A DNA stretch of 64,000 nt from Heterodera schachtii (taxonomy: Eukaryota; Nematoda; Chromadorea; Rhabditida; Heteroderidae), in NCBI GenBank assembly GCA_023374025.1, contig SIJG01000031.1, positions 584,101 to 648,100 of the forward strand. Direction: 5' to 3'. Positions within the stretch are counted from its first letter, which is position 1. Every line of letters starts with the position of its first letter. The translations under genes were made by a program, and so were the position numbers. Shown piece by piece: positions 11,446-23,783 of this stretch. Below the pieces are notes generated by a model. The model worked only from the letters and a program-made list of their open reading frames with translations, searched no databases and had not been told where the DNA came from.

Positions 11446-12015
11446 GGTCATGGCAGTTCGTACAATGGGCAGTTCGTACAAAGGCAGTTCGTACAATGCA
11501 GTTCGTACAATGGGCAGTTCGTACAATAGGCAGTTCGTACAATGGAGTTTCGTACAATGGGGTTTCGTACAATGGGACTTTCGTATTTTAAAAAAAAATT
11601 GCTAGCTTAGAAATTTTTCAAGAAAAAATCTTAGAACGTTTTTTCTTAAGAAAATTCTAAGAAAAAAAAGTTTTTGAGAAATTTTATGATGAATTACTGA
11701 GATTTTTCAAAAAATTTCAAAAAATTTTCCAAAAAATCGCTGAAAATTTCTCAAAAAAATTTTTATAAGATTTTTTCTTGAAAATTTCTAAGTTAGCAAT
11801 TTTTAAAAAAAATACGAAAGTCCCATTGTACGAAAGTCCCATTGTACGAAACCCCATTGTACGAAACTCCATTGTACGAACTGCCTATTGTACGAACTGC
11901 CTATTGTACGAACTGCCAATTGTACGAACTGCCATTGTACGAAACGCCTTTGTACGAACTGCCATTGTACGAAACGCCTTTGTACGAACTGCCATTGTAC
12001 GAACTGCTATAGACC
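11446..12015. mobile_element. Foldback element with CAGTTCGTACAATGG arrays
   Basis: The left arm holds about eight tandem copies of a 15-17 bp unit (CAGTTCGTACAATGG and variants), and the right arm about eleven in inverse orientation. The AT-rich core is itself palindromic. Outer ends are GGTCATGGCAG and GGTCTATAGCAG, flanked by CCCATTGGAGGG (11,434-11,445 and 12,016-12,027), a target duplication of 10-12 bp that fits Mutator-type insertion. No coding capacity. Confidence 0.85.
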
Positions 12016-12027
12016 CCCATTGGAGGG

Positions 12028-13137
12028 AGACACATATGTATAGAAAATGTAGAAACAAATAATAAAGAATGAAAATGAAGAGAAAGTGCAGACTAACGAC
12101 GACATAGCTGTATGGGCCAAGGATTTGACCGGATGCCGAAAATGAAAGTCCGGAATCCGGACATTTTTTCAATAAAAAAAATCAATCAATAACCCTTGAA
12201 ATTTCTCAAAATTTGTTCAGCCGAAAAAGCTTAAATCTCCCCTACCTCCGGTGGTACTATAAAAAAAAACATAAGTCCTGAGTGTGAAAAAAAAGCCCGA
12301 AAATCCGGTAACCCGGTCACAGCAAAAGAGACAGCCAATTATTAAACAATTAATGGGGCCCGTCCTCTGTTGATTTCGTTTATTTACACAAATATGATTT
12401 AAAAAAAAGAACAAAATCATTTAACTTCGCTCAAAATGTGGCCCCAACATCACGCGGATTATCGTACATATTATATGAACTAAGCACTTGTGCTAAAAAA
12501 AAGTTAGGAATTCATTTGTAATAAAAATGGGTACAAATTTGGAAAATTAAATACATTCATTTTTTTTCTCTTTATTCATTTTCCAATTTTTTATGTGGGA
12601 TAAGTCGGTATTTTCAGAAAAATCACTCATTTATTTTTTATCCTTAATTTGTTCGATGAGCATACTATTTGAAAAATTCCATTATTTTACTTTTTCTTTC
12701 TAATAAGTAGGGCTGTCAAAAATAGGCACAAAAAAAGATGCGAAAAATGCGCCAAAGGCATCATAAAACTCAAAAAAGGCACGAAAAAGGCACCTAATTT
12801 CCTAAAAGGCACCAAAATAGGCATTAAAATTTTTTAAATACGACTCTTTTCAAGACTTTTTAAAGCCAAAAATTTTTTAAGTCAACAAAAAGTCTTGAGA
12901 ATCAAAAGGAGTTTTAATTTTTAACAATTTAGAGGCACATTTTTTGAATTTTGATAGCAAAAAATCATTTTTGCCGGTGTACTTTGTGAATTTTCTGGCA
13001 GAAAAACCGGTTTTAAGGGGTGCTTTTTAAAAAAAACCAAAAAGTCGATCTTTAGCGGTGCAATAAATCAGAAATTTTTGGGAAACTTCCATAATTAACA
13101 TATTCGGCAATCCTGAAGTGTATGGGTGTCCCTAATC
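12028..13137. other. No gene; degenerate repeat sequence
   Basis: A TAGGGCTGTCAAAAATAGGC motif near 12,712 followed by repeated AAAAGGCAC units resembles the 5' end of a hAT-like element, but I find no matching right end. The remainder is AT-rich without coding features. Confidence 0.4.
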
Positions 13138-13430
13138 TATTTTTTATTTTGGGCTCAAAATCAGTTTCCGGGTGTTTCGATGGTGCTGATTACGAATTTG
13201 AACTCGGATTTGCCTAATTCCGAATTACCGGATCCGAATTTGAACAAAAAAGTTGAAACTTATTTCAAAATATACGGTAAAAGCGGTCAAATTTTGGCGA
13301 AAAGTGTGCCTTTTTATATATATAGATAATCAATTCTTGAAAACAAAATTCATTTTTTGTTCAAATTATAGTCCGCTCGGGACTGAGCAAATCCGAGTTT
13401 AGATTCGTGATCAGCACTCCTTTATCCTTG
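13138..13430. mobile_element. MITE, TTATTTTGGGCTCAAAATCA family
   Basis: The left end reads TTATTTTGGGCTCAAAATCA then GCTGATTACGAATTTGAACT. The right end carries the complement (AGATTCGTGATCAGCAC) near 13,430. A better preserved copy lies at 41,588-41,985. Target duplication not resolved. Confidence 0.55.
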
Positions 13431-13624
13431 ACATACATAACCTATATCCATTTAGAGGGTACCTCTGTAGTATTTTTTTTAAATTAGATAATAAGCTAAG
13501 TGTCGGTAAAAATAATTTTTAAATTAAGTTCTCTAGAAATACATAGATTATTTTTCAAATTGATTAGTTTTCCAGAAAGATTTTGATTTATTTAATTTTA
13601 TTTAAAAACATTCTGTTCCTAAAA

Positions 13625-13781
13625 ATTTTGTAAATACACCCCTCTCCCCCTAATTCGGGATTTCCAAAAACGAAAAATACACCATAAAATTGAATAAAAA
13701 AAGAAAAATTCACACTAAAAATCGAGTTTTTCACTTCAGCCCCCCCCCCCCCGAAGCCAAGGGTCTGGCTACTCCCTTGCT
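13625..13781. repeat. Element-end repeat at inner edge of right arm
   Basis: About 150 bp that reappears inverted at 20,757-20,910, the outer edge of the same arm. Both copies start at the arm with (G)TAGCCAGACCCTTGGCTTC plus a G-run and point outward. A diverged copy is at 33,640-33,800. The start resembles the CAGGGGCGTA-type ends of hAT elements (compare 51,580). Confidence 0.7.
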
Positions 13782-14575
13782 ATTATGAAATTCCCTTTTT
13801 CAGGTTATCCGGATGAATTTAAAATTATTTAAAATTATTTTTACAATTTATTTTACAATAATTCCTTACACAACAGCTAATGATGAAGGAAAACCGCAAA
13901 AAAGACAAGGCATACAATAATAATAATTATTATTTTTATTGTTAAATATTTAATCATTACGAATTATTAAATTGTCCCAAATTAAGCCCCATTTGATGAG
14001 CTTATCAGCGGAGCATTGCAATTAGTGCGGCCTATTTTTGGCAGTGCTGCGCGACAATTTGCCACCAGCAGCAAAATTGATTCTTCAAAAGAGCACCAGA
14101 GGGGAAACCCAACAAAAGTAGAGATAAATTTATGTCATAAATAGAGAAAATTTTGCGGCATATGCCCTTTTTTGGGATTTTACCATTTTGGTGCCTTTTT
14201 GGCGTTTTTTTCCGAAAAATTCCATTAAAAATGCAATAAAATCGGAAAAATCCACCCCCTACGAAATGCCGTGAAAAAATTTGAGAAAATACAGCCCTAA
14301 AAATTGAAAATTTTCTCAAAAATTGTTCGCTAAAATTTTAATTTTTTTCCTGAAAATTTTTCCTATTCGAAAAATTACAAAATATTTAAAAATCAATTAA
14401 ATGACCAAAATTGTTTTCTCCCTAAAACCCTCAATAAAAAAATTTTTGAATGTCTTTTCATGCCTTTTTCGCGATTTTTGGTGCCTATTTTTTCGTTCTC
14501 TAATAATGAGGCACAATTTTTTTTTTTGGTAAAAATTAATTTAAAATATTCGAAATTAAAATTGCACCCAAAAAT

Positions 14576-17500
14576 TTAGCCGAAAAGTGTTGGTGGCACG
14601 CCATCTCGGCTGTCCTCTGCGCGTCTTCGTGAACTTGATATACTTGGCATTAATTCGCGCGAAGAGATCAATGCTGGGGACGAATTGCCAGAAATTTGCC
14701 AGGTGATGGATGATCAACGAACAAACAGAACGCCAATTTTGGCGATTATTTATTTTATTTAATTTATTTTTCCAGGGCGATTCGCGCATTTGCAAATTCA
14801 TTGCGTGCACCGCGCACAACTTCAAGCGTGGTCAAAGTTTTGCCAACCTTCAGATGATGGCCCATATATTGGGCGACCGAACCGAAAAATGCGTCAAACG
14901 GTTGGGACGATGTGAGTTGAAAATATGCCTTTGTTGTATATATGTACAATTCTCGTTAAAAATCCCACAAATTTTCATATCGGCGCCGCCGGCGCACAAA
15001 ATTCTCTAAAGATTGTAAAATTTCACCTAAAATTTTGCCATGCAAAAATTGGCCTTTTTCGCAGAAAATCTATGAAATTTCAAAAATTGATCTTTTTTTT
15101 TGGCGAAAGTCTGTCAACAAATCACAATCAACTTTTCGAATTTTTTTTGAAAATAGTGCGCCTCAAAAATAGAGTTTTTAAAAGCAAAAAAAAAAAAAGT
15201 TTGTCAGTTTGATGTTGAGAATCCTGCGCAAAAATTCCGGTTGATGACTTACCCTTTTTTTTTAAATACATTGATAATTTCATTAAGATTTCTCGATTCC
15301 CGAGTCGAGAAATTTCTCGGCTTTTTTGGGTCCCGGTCCCGTGACCGGAAAATGCGTCAGTGGAAAATGCGTCAGTGGAAAATGCGTCAGTGGAAAATGC
15401 GTCAGTAGAAAATGCGTCAGTGCTACAAATATTTTAAAATAAAGTTCTGTAGCATTAAGTATGGTAGTATAAAAATAAAATTCTTGGCGAATATCGTTCT
15501 GAATTTCGAACCCCGGGCGCGAATTCGAACAAAAAGTCGAAAGTCATAATTCTCGAAATTAGAGTTTTGGACAAAATTGGTTTAAACACACGGAAACAAA
15601 TTGAAAACCATCAATCCTTCAATAAGATACTTTATGCCATTTTTGAACCAGAAATGCGAATTTCGAAAATTTGGACTCTAAATTTTTTGTTCGAATTCGG
15701 GTTCGGGGTTCGGAATTTGCCGAAATGGATACCGGAATTCGTGGTCAATGACCTCGGAAACTCAAGGAACTGAACTTGTTATTATGACGTTAAAATTTTC
15801 ACTGACGCATTTTCTACTGACGCTTTTTCCACTGACGCATTTTCCGGGCGCCCCCGGTCCTCGTATCGTTTCTGGGGGTCATTTTTCGGTCTCGGTCTCG
15901 GTTTACGATTTTCGGAAAAGCACATCCCTACCCTTCTCCCGACTTTGCGAGATGGGGGCGGGTGACAAAATGCCAAACATCGTCAATTTTGCAGGAATTC
16001 TGATGCAGTAAATGATGCATGCCGTGAGCATGGGATGGGCAGCACACAATGTGCACTGTTCACCCGTGCTTTTCGACTGATCGACAAATTCATGACAACA
16101 ATTGAGAATGGAGAAGAGCGGCACGGTGGTGGTGGTGGTACCACCGCCGGCGGTGCTGAAATAGTGAAGCATGACGGAGAAAGAGAGTAATTAATTTTGC
16201 AAAAATTCAAAAAATAGGGGCAATGGACAAAAAAGTGTAAATCGGGGACGATGAAAATAAAAGTGCAAAAATCAATTATATGAAATTTTCCAATGAATTT
16301 TTATTAATTTTTTAAATTATTAATATATTCAAATTTAATTAAATTGATGCTGAAATAACATAATCTTCTAAAATTTTGTTGGATTTCGAATAAAAGAATA
16401 ATTATATTTTACTTAATATTAAATAAAATAATTAGTCAGTTAGATTAATTTGAATTTTTTAAAATTTTGAAGTTCAATACAAATGGACTTCAATTAAAAA
16501 ATGAACTCAAATTAGAGGAAAAAATTGAAATATTGCTTTGGCCTAAGCCTGTGCTTAGGCTTTATTTTGTAACATTTTTAGGCGCCATTCAAACTTGAAA
16601 AAAATTCTACCTGACTACTGAATTTATTTAATTTTAAGTAAATTTTAATTATTTTTTTTTATTCCAAATCCAACAAAACTTTTATAAGATTATTACTTAT
16701 GCACCAATTCAATTAGTTTTTAACATATCTATAATAAAAATTAATAAAAAAAAAATCATAACAAAAATCATATAATTGAATTTTACCCATTTTCTCCATC
16801 GCCAAATTTGTATTTTTTGTCCATCAGCCAACCATGGACCAAAATAACAACCAAAAAATGTTCGAAATGCCAATATTTTTTGAGTTTTTTTTTGGGCATA
16901 ACTTTTTGAAAGTTAACAAAATGTTTTGAAATTTTAGAATGCTAATAGAGATAATTTTTTTTTCTTCAAAATATCGAATATTTGGCAAATCTAATGAGTA
17001 AATCGAATCCCGTGGGACAATATTTAAAATGAAAAAAAATTTACAAATTTAAGAGAAAAAAATGCCAATGCTGACCCTCAAAAGCGGCCGAAGCCAATTG
17101 TACCGGCCAATCGACCAATTGCAGCACAACAACCAAGTTCAACAGCAGAAACAACACAAAAAACACCAATGATCGACACAAAGCCAACTTTAGCTGATTT
17201 ATTTGAACCACAAAATGATGCAACAGAAAATAATAGGCACAGCACAGAGACAAGAGGCATTAAAGGTAAATTATGGTTTCAAACCGTAATGAGACGAAGT
17301 GCCAAAAGTGCAAGCGCAATGCGAATGTTCAAAAAGCAAAATATGTATTTCAAAAATATATTTATTTTTTACTAAATTAAAATCACATTATTTTTTTCAA
17401 TTTTTAAAATATGTTTTTAATTTGATCACTCACCTTTTTTGTACTTCGCCCACCTTTCTTTTTGGTTTTTGCTCACGCTTGCACTTTTCGTACTTCACCA

Positions 17501-20500
17501 TAGCACCTTTTAAAACAATAAGACTGTAAAATTTAGTGAAAATTCAGTCCCGGGCGCTCAGTTGATAATCGGCTAATCGTATCAAAAACCCATATGTAGT
17601 TTGCTAAGATCGCCATGGAATGCACATATTACCTGCAAAAAGTTCGGCCCCACACCTATTATAACCGTATTTTTAAATCGAAATTGCGAATGCACCTTTA
17701 AAAGAATTTTTATTTTTATTTTATCGGGGCGAAACGATGTTTAGTTTTTGTGGAATATTTTTGGAAATTAATGAATGCGTTAATTGCACCCGGCTTCGTT
17801 CAATTGTCAAAATATTGCCGTAAATTTCACGACAGGGTCGCGCACCTGGTCAACCCATCAACGGCATCGCGGTCTGACCCGATCACTGCCCAGCAACAAC
17901 ATGCTGATGGACGGCGGTGCCATTGAGGAGAACAAATTGGTCATTGTTGTGCCGGATGTGTCACTAAAAAATTTCGGGACATTGCCTACAGCGACATCAT
18001 TTAACAGCCCTTCAGCAGCACCATCAAAAGCACGCCGTTGTGGGTGAACAATGCCAATTAACACGCAACAGAGATAGGAGGGAACTGCTGGAACAATTAT
18101 TTTAAATTTTTTGTAGTATTAGTACTAATTTTTTTTTTCCGAAGCATTTAATTGATTTTTTCAAACACTTGTTTGCTTTTTAAAACAAATATTTCAAAAA
18201 ATCTATGCCTGAATCCGGGGCCATAACAAACCTGGATTTTTCATAGACATTCATTTTTTTGGATTTTTGTCCAGTAAATCCAGGTCCAACATGGAAGCCA
18301 GACCCAGATCTTTTTCAAAATGTCGAGCTCTAGTCAGAATTATGTAAGAACATTGTTAAACGTTTTAAAATTTAATATTTTGAATAAAATTAATTACGAA
18401 ACGACCCACAATGTGCAAAATAATGTTGGATTAAATTTGGCTTATTGTGCTTTACGGGTCCCGAAAAAATGAACAATAAAAATTTTTATTCAATTGTTTA
18501 TTTGTTGAAATTAAGTGGTCGAAACACGAAAAACATTGATCAGCTACAAAAAACCTTCTACTACTACTACTGTGCAAGACGGCCACAATGATTATGCCAC
18601 ACCTGCAAAAGTTGATGAGAATGGCACAGCAATTCTGATCAATGGCAATGGCATTTCTGCAGCACAACAACCAAGTTCAACAGCAGAAACAACACAAAAA
18701 ACACCAATGATCGACACAAAGCCAACTTTAGCTGATTTATTTGAACCACAAAATGATGCAACAGAAAATAATAGGCACAGCACAGAGACAAGAGGCATTA
18801 AAGGTAAATTATGGTTTCAAACCGTAATGAGACGAAGTGCCAAAAGTGCAAGCGCAATGCGAATGTTCAAAAAGCAAAATATGTATTTCAAAAATATATT
18901 TATTTTTTACTAAATTAAAATCACATTATTTTTTTCAATTTTTAAAATATGTTTTTAATTTGATCACTCACCTTTTTTGTACTTCGCCCACCTTTCTTTT
19001 TGGTTTTTGCTCACGCTTGCACTTTTCGTACTTCACCATAGCACCTTTTAAAACAATAAGACTGTAAAATTTAGTGAAAATTCAGTCCCGGGCGCTCAGT
19101 TGGCAATCGGCTAATCGTATCAAAAACCCATAGTTTTCTAAGATCGCCATGGAATACACATATTACCTGTTCGGTCCCACACCTATTATAACCGTATTTT
19201 GAAATCGAAATTTCGAATGAAATTTTAAAAGATTTTTTATTTTTATTTTAGCGGGGCGAAACGATGTTTAGTTTTTGTGGAATATTTTGGAAATTAATGA
19301 ATGAATTACTTGCACCCGGCTTCGTTCAATTGTCAAAATATTGCCGTAAATTCAACGACAGGGTCGCGCACTTGGTCAACCCATCAACGGCATCGCGGTC
19401 TGACCCGATCCCTGCCCAGCAACAACATGCTGATGGACGGCGGTGCCATTGAGGAGAACAAACTGGTCGTTGTTGTGCCGGATGTCACGAAAAATTTTCG
19501 GGGCATTGCCTACAGCGACATCATTTAACAGCCCATTAGCAGCACCATCGAAAGCACGCCGTTGTGGGTGAACAAGCCCAATTTTATTTTATCAGATATA
19601 GGGTGGAACTGGAAGTCTGGATTTTTTAATGAAACTGCGAAATCCTAAAATTTTAGTTTCCAAACATACTAACAAATAAGGGTCAGAATTCGAGCTCGAC
19701 ATGGACTTGGATCCGGGCCTGGGTTTTTCCTGGACTCGGGTTTTTTGGGGTTTTCAGCAAATCCAGTCAAATAAGAAAAAACACAGTTACAGGTTAGGGC
19801 ATTAAAACCTGCTGGACTCTCTGGCTAATATTTAAAATTTATTATTTTCCGTGACCATGTTTTATTTAATATCCTTTTAATTAATGATCTTTTCAAACAT
19901 TTGTTTACCTTTTAAAACAAATTCAACATAATCCAGGCCATGACAAGCTTGGGTTTTTCCTGGACCTGGATTTTATGTCCAATATGGAATCCAGGTCCAG
20001 GTGTCTTTAATCGGTTACGAAAAATGATCCACAAAGTTCAAAATAAATCGGTAAAAATAAGCGAATAAGTTTGATTTTATTGGTTTATTTAATACTCATT
20101 CTTCGCTGTCGTGAGCCCCAAAAAATTGAAGAAATAAACATTTTTTCAATTTTTTAACTGTTGAAATTAGTGGTCGAAACACGGAAAACATTGATCAGCT
20201 ACAAAAAACCTTCTACTACCACTACTACTGTGCATGTTGGCCACAATGAGGCCACATCTGCAAAAGTTGATGAGAATGGCACAGCAATTCTGATCAATGG
20301 CAACGGCATTTCTGCAGCGCAACGGGTGGCACCCGAACGACGGAATTTGGCACGACCACTGTAAGCAAATTATCATAGAATCTCATGAGCGAAAATTTTA
20401 TGGAAAACGGAAAATCTCCGAGTCGCAAAATGTTTTTTTTTAATTTGTAAAGGTTAAAAAACACGCTGAAGCCTATGGTAGCACAAAAATCGTCGCTGAT

Positions 20501-20551
20501 ACCGTATGCACATCAGATTTTGACGACAACAACAAAGCCAATTACCGGTAG
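14576..20551 (+). CDS. Unrecognised multi-exon gene, inverted copy B
   Basis: Plus-strand partner of the gene at 245-3,580. Blocks: about 14,576-14,702 (KSVGGTPSRL..ELPEICQ), 14,776-14,911 (GDSRICKF..HILGDRTEK, then GTGAGT), from 15,995 (NSDAVNDACREHGMG, Gly-run, ends in TAA if unspliced), about 17,050-17,264 (PQKRPKPIVPA..LADLFEPQND, donor GTAAAT), 17,770-18,047, 18,500-18,660, and a final exon 20,453-20,551 (VKKHAEAYGSTKIV, TAG). The blocks from 17,126 to 18,662 are repeated as 18,663 to about 20,300, so exons with LADLFEPQND and KTLISYKKPSTTTT occur twice. Function unknown. Conservation of splice sites and reading frame in both arms supports real coding sequence, but the duplicated exons and a phase clash between the second and third blocks make an intact product doubtful. 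Confidence 0.5.
15340..15852. mobile_element. Foldback element with GTCAGTGGAAAATGC arrays
   Basis: Left end has five tandem GTCAGTGGAAAATGC units, right end three inverted units. Flanks carry CCCGGTCC at 15,332-15,339 and 15,853-15,860. The left arm of the big duplication has the uninterrupted empty site (reverse complement near 3,030-3,050), which proves insertion after the duplication. A MITE-like inverted repeat with TTCGAACCCC motifs sits inside. Confidence 0.9.
17126..20300. repeat. 1.54-kb tandem duplication inside right arm
   Basis: 17,126-18,662 is followed directly by a second copy from 18,663. The first 400 bp of the two copies look identical; the rest differs by many substitutions. 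The junction lies at GCAGCACAAC, present at both break ends, so a 10-bp microhomology may have guided the event. Confidence 0.85.
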
Positions 20552-20756
20552 ACCGTTTCTTCTATTGTTGATATTGGTCATGAAAATTCAATTTCGAAAA
20601 AATAATCAAATTTATTTTAAAATCAATTCGGGGTCCGCCGTCGGCACCCCCACAAAGTGTCCAAGCCACGAATTGTCCAAAAGAGTAAAAAACCACGAAG
20701 GGCTATATAAATGTCATCTTCTCCTATTCAGCCACCCCGAAAACCCTAAATTAGAC

Positions 20757-20910
20757 TCATTAGCCAGACCCTTGGCTTCGGGGGGGGGGCTGAAGTAAAA
20801 AACTCGATTTTTAGTGTGAATTTTTCTTTTTTTATTCAATTTTGTGGTGTATTTTTCGTTTTTTGAAATCCCGAATTAGGGGGAGAGGGGTGTATTTACA
20901 AAATTTTTAG
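20757..20910. repeat. Element-end repeat at outer edge of right arm
   Basis: Inverted copy of 13,625-13,781, starting TTAGCCAGACCCTTGGCTTC with a nine-base G-run and continuing through GGGGTGTATTTACAAAATTT. Confidence 0.7.
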
Positions 20911-21179
20911 CCGTTCTTCGTCAAAAAATTAATATTTTTGCATTTTGGTCTCCATTAAGAAAATTGCTTAAAATTTCAAAAAATTGGCCTGAAAGTTTAT
21001 GTTATTTCCCCTTGTTTTTTGAGAGGTTGTAAAAGCACCAAAATTTCTTAGGATCTGTCGGATAAATTTTGAAATTAGTTATTTTATCAGATTTTCATAA
21101 AATGGCCAACTTTTTGGGTCAAAATTTTGATTTTATTGGTGGGCAATAACGGTGCGATAGGCGCTGCCGGGTAAAGTTT

Positions 21180-22050
21180 TGTAATTTTAAGGAATTGTTT
21201 AAGATAATTAGCAAATAAAAAAGTATTATTATTTTAGTTTTTTTGTATTTGAATTTGCAAAATATTAATGAGAAAATTGTTTTATTCGAAAAATTGTAAT
21301 GACTCCAATCCCGCGGGATCCCATGGGATTGGCGAAATGGTAGGGAAGGATAGCGACTCGGGATCTCAATGAATTTAAAAGGGCTCGGGAAGGACCCAGA
21401 TGTCGGGATCCCGATACAATCCCGCGGGATACGGATCCCATCCGGCAGAATTGGCTTTCCTGACGCAAATTAAAATTATCAAAATTTGAATGGTTCCCAG
21501 AAAATCAATCAGCGGAAAATTCGTCAATGGACAATCAATCGAAATAATTTTTTTCTTAAGAATTTTATTTTTTCGAAAAAAAGTATTTGACGAATTGTCC
21601 ACTGACGGATTGTCCGGACACTAATTTGAATGGGAATGGAGATCAATAAGTCACTCCATCTACTAATGCCGACGAATGCAAGCGCAAATCTACTAAGCAG
21701 ACAGAAGCATCCAAATGTTTAAAAGGAGAGGAGGATGACACTGGTGGATTGGGATGGGAGGATAAAATTGAATCGATTCCCGCGGGGGATTTGTTAGGAT
21801 TTGCTGGGATGTTATTCAGGGGGGTGTGCACGAGATGGATAGACAGGAGGATGGATGGATTAAATGGTAAAAATCAATAGAAAAATGAAAAAAAAATGTT
21901 GAAAAATAGCAATAGATTTAGCGCGGAATACAAATTAAATAATTTTGTATATAAAACTTGTAAATTATTCTGAATTTTTCTTTCCATAGATTTGCTTTAA
22001 TTTGAATTTTCCGCTTTTCATTTTTTTCTGTTTAAAAAATTTTATCATGC
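21180..22050. repeat. Direct repeat D2 (partner of 4,430-5,330)
   Basis: Same content and orientation as D1, differing by small substitutions and indels, for example an extra GGATTTGTTA at 21,787 and AGGGGG near 21,820. It includes the GGGATCCCG palindromes and the GACGAATTGTCCACTGAC hairpin. Confidence 0.85.
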
Positions 22051-22609
22051 ATAATCATCTTAAAATAATTATTTAATGTAGAGTTGAGCGGTACCCTTAA
22101 TTTTCATGTACCGGTATTGGAAAAAATTTTGGGGAAGGGAGCCGTGAAAAATTTAGAAAATTTGAATGGAGTTTTAACAGATTTTGCCGAAAAAAACCAA
22201 ATTTTTGATTTCGAGTTAAGAAAACTAAGAATTTTTGGGCCAGGGGACCTTTAGATGCCGTGATTTTCTAAATTTTAGTCACATTTCTTAACAAATTTCC
22301 ATCAAAAATCTTTTTTGCCCCAATGTCGCATTTCGTTTTTTGGATTTTCAGATTTTAGATTCCGCAAATCCGGACCGGAAAATTTTGTTGAAAATCTGCT
22401 AAATTTTTTTTTTAATTTTGGTCCTTTTCACTTCCATATGCAATACATTTTTATGTTCTGAGTAAAACACGAAAAAGAAATGTATTTTTTCTATAAAAAG
22501 AATTCTTGAATTTGTTATTCTACAATACGCTCGAATAAATATAACAATTGTAATGCCCATTTTCATTTGGCTGTTTTTAGGGGATTTAAAATTTTTCATA
22601 TCCCCCAAT
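22051..22609. other. No gene seen
   Basis: AT-rich sequence with repeat-like phrases and scattered short open frames only. No splice-supported coding block found on either strand. Confidence 0.4.
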
Positions 22610-22979
22610 CGGAACCCGTCAGTTGGGCCCCGGCACATTGGGGCCCCAGCGGTTTTTCGGCTATAACTTTTTTCTTTGTCATCCAAAGCAAACATTTGTT
22701 GGTATCATTCTAAAGCCCTAAGTGTCCTCTACTAGCTTGCAAAATTTAGAAAAATTTCGTTGAGGTTCAAAAAAGTTTTTGACTCGAAGAATGCAAAAAA
22801 CCAAATTTTCCAACTTTTTCGTCTCAAACTTTTTTTAAAATTGACGAAATTTTTTGTAAATTTGCAGGCTAATAGAGGACACTGAGAGCTTTAGAATGAT
22901 ACCAAACAATGTTTGATTCGGATCACAAAGAAAAAAGTTATAGTCAAAAAACATGCTGGGGCCCAACTGACGTAGACCG
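22610..22979. mobile_element. Palindromic MITE, 8-bp target duplication
   Basis: Ends CGGAACCCGTCAGTTGGG and (complement) CGGTCTACGTCAGTTGGG, flanked by CCCCCAAT at 22,602-22,609 and 22,980-22,987. The internal arms carry the same ATCATTCTAAAG..CTAGCTTGCAAAATT block seen in MITEs with different ends. Confidence 0.85.
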
Positions 22980-22987
22980 CCCCCAAT

Positions 22988-23628
22988 TTAAATAAAGTGG
23001 CCAATTCAAAAATAAATATAAAGATTTTTCATCGAAATCTTAGAGCATTCTATTTTTTTGATTCATTTATTTTTCGTTGCGTAGGCCAATTAATGCAAAG
23101 GAAAGCAAAGCGGGGGGGGGGGGGGGAGAATTGGGGCCAATGGCCAATATTTATGGGGAGGGGAAATAAAGCAAAAGTTTATTCCATCAACAACAAAAAA
23201 ACGCAACGGATAAAACTGATAATTTATAATAAACGTATTGTTGCAGAAGAGGGAGAGAGAAAGGGGGAGAGAGACAAGGGTGAGCAAGACGAGGAGAGCG
23301 AAAAGGAAAAAAGCGTCGCAAAAAATGGAATGAAAAAAAAAGCGGCAAATTCGGCTTTTCGACCAAATTTTCGGTTGACTCCCGGGCCCTCTCCCTCTTT
23401 TTTATGTATGGGTTAAAGCATTGGCAAAGACCTTCACATTCATGATCAAAAAAAAAAAAACACATCGACGATGGAGCCCGGGGCATTAGCGGCCGAATTT
23501 GTCGGTGAAGCGGACCGAGGCGGAGGTGGAGGGACTGAAAATGTGGAAAAAAATTAGGGGTAGTGAGTGGGAGGAGCGCAGGGTGCGTCAGAAAATTAGG
23601 TGTCCTTTCGGCGCAAACCCAAAGTTTT
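22988..23628. other. G-run and purine-rich stretch; no assigned gene
   Basis: Contains a 13-base G-run near 23,112 and a GA-rich stretch 23,247-23,330. Long open frames on both strands here look compositional. GC content rises towards the proline-rich exon at 23,629. Confidence 0.35.
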
Positions 23629-23783
23629 TTAAACACCTCCCACCCCCACGGTTGCCCTTTTCGGACCGTTGATCGGCGGTAACAGCGGTGCCACGGTCAG
23701 AGTGGGCGGTTGAGGCGGCGGCGTCACGGTCGGAGTGGACGGCTGGCTGCGCAGGCGGCGGCGGTGAGGGCGGAATGCTCTGT
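23629..23783 (-). CDS. Possible 3' exon, proline-rich
   Basis: After a TTTTTTGCAG acceptor, one frame reads RAFRPHRRRLRSQ, then alternating Thr/Pro/Val (TPTVTPPPQPP), and stops at TAA after GVGGV. Local GC is much higher than in the flanks. No other exon of a gene could be attached upstream, and other frames are open too, so this is only a candidate. Confidence 0.3.

Larger units (their letters stand above)
13782..20762. repeat. Right arm of large inverted duplication
   Basis: Inverted match to 45-4,422, but about 2.6 kb longer because it contains a foldback (15,340-15,852) and a tandem duplication (17,126-20,300). Both edges coincide with copies of the same 150-bp element end. Confidence 0.9.

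Noticed and set aside
23187..23636. 149-codon minus-strand open frame
   Set aside because: Phe/Pro/Leu-rich translation of a purine-rich plus strand, overlapping G-runs; no domain and no conserved pattern.
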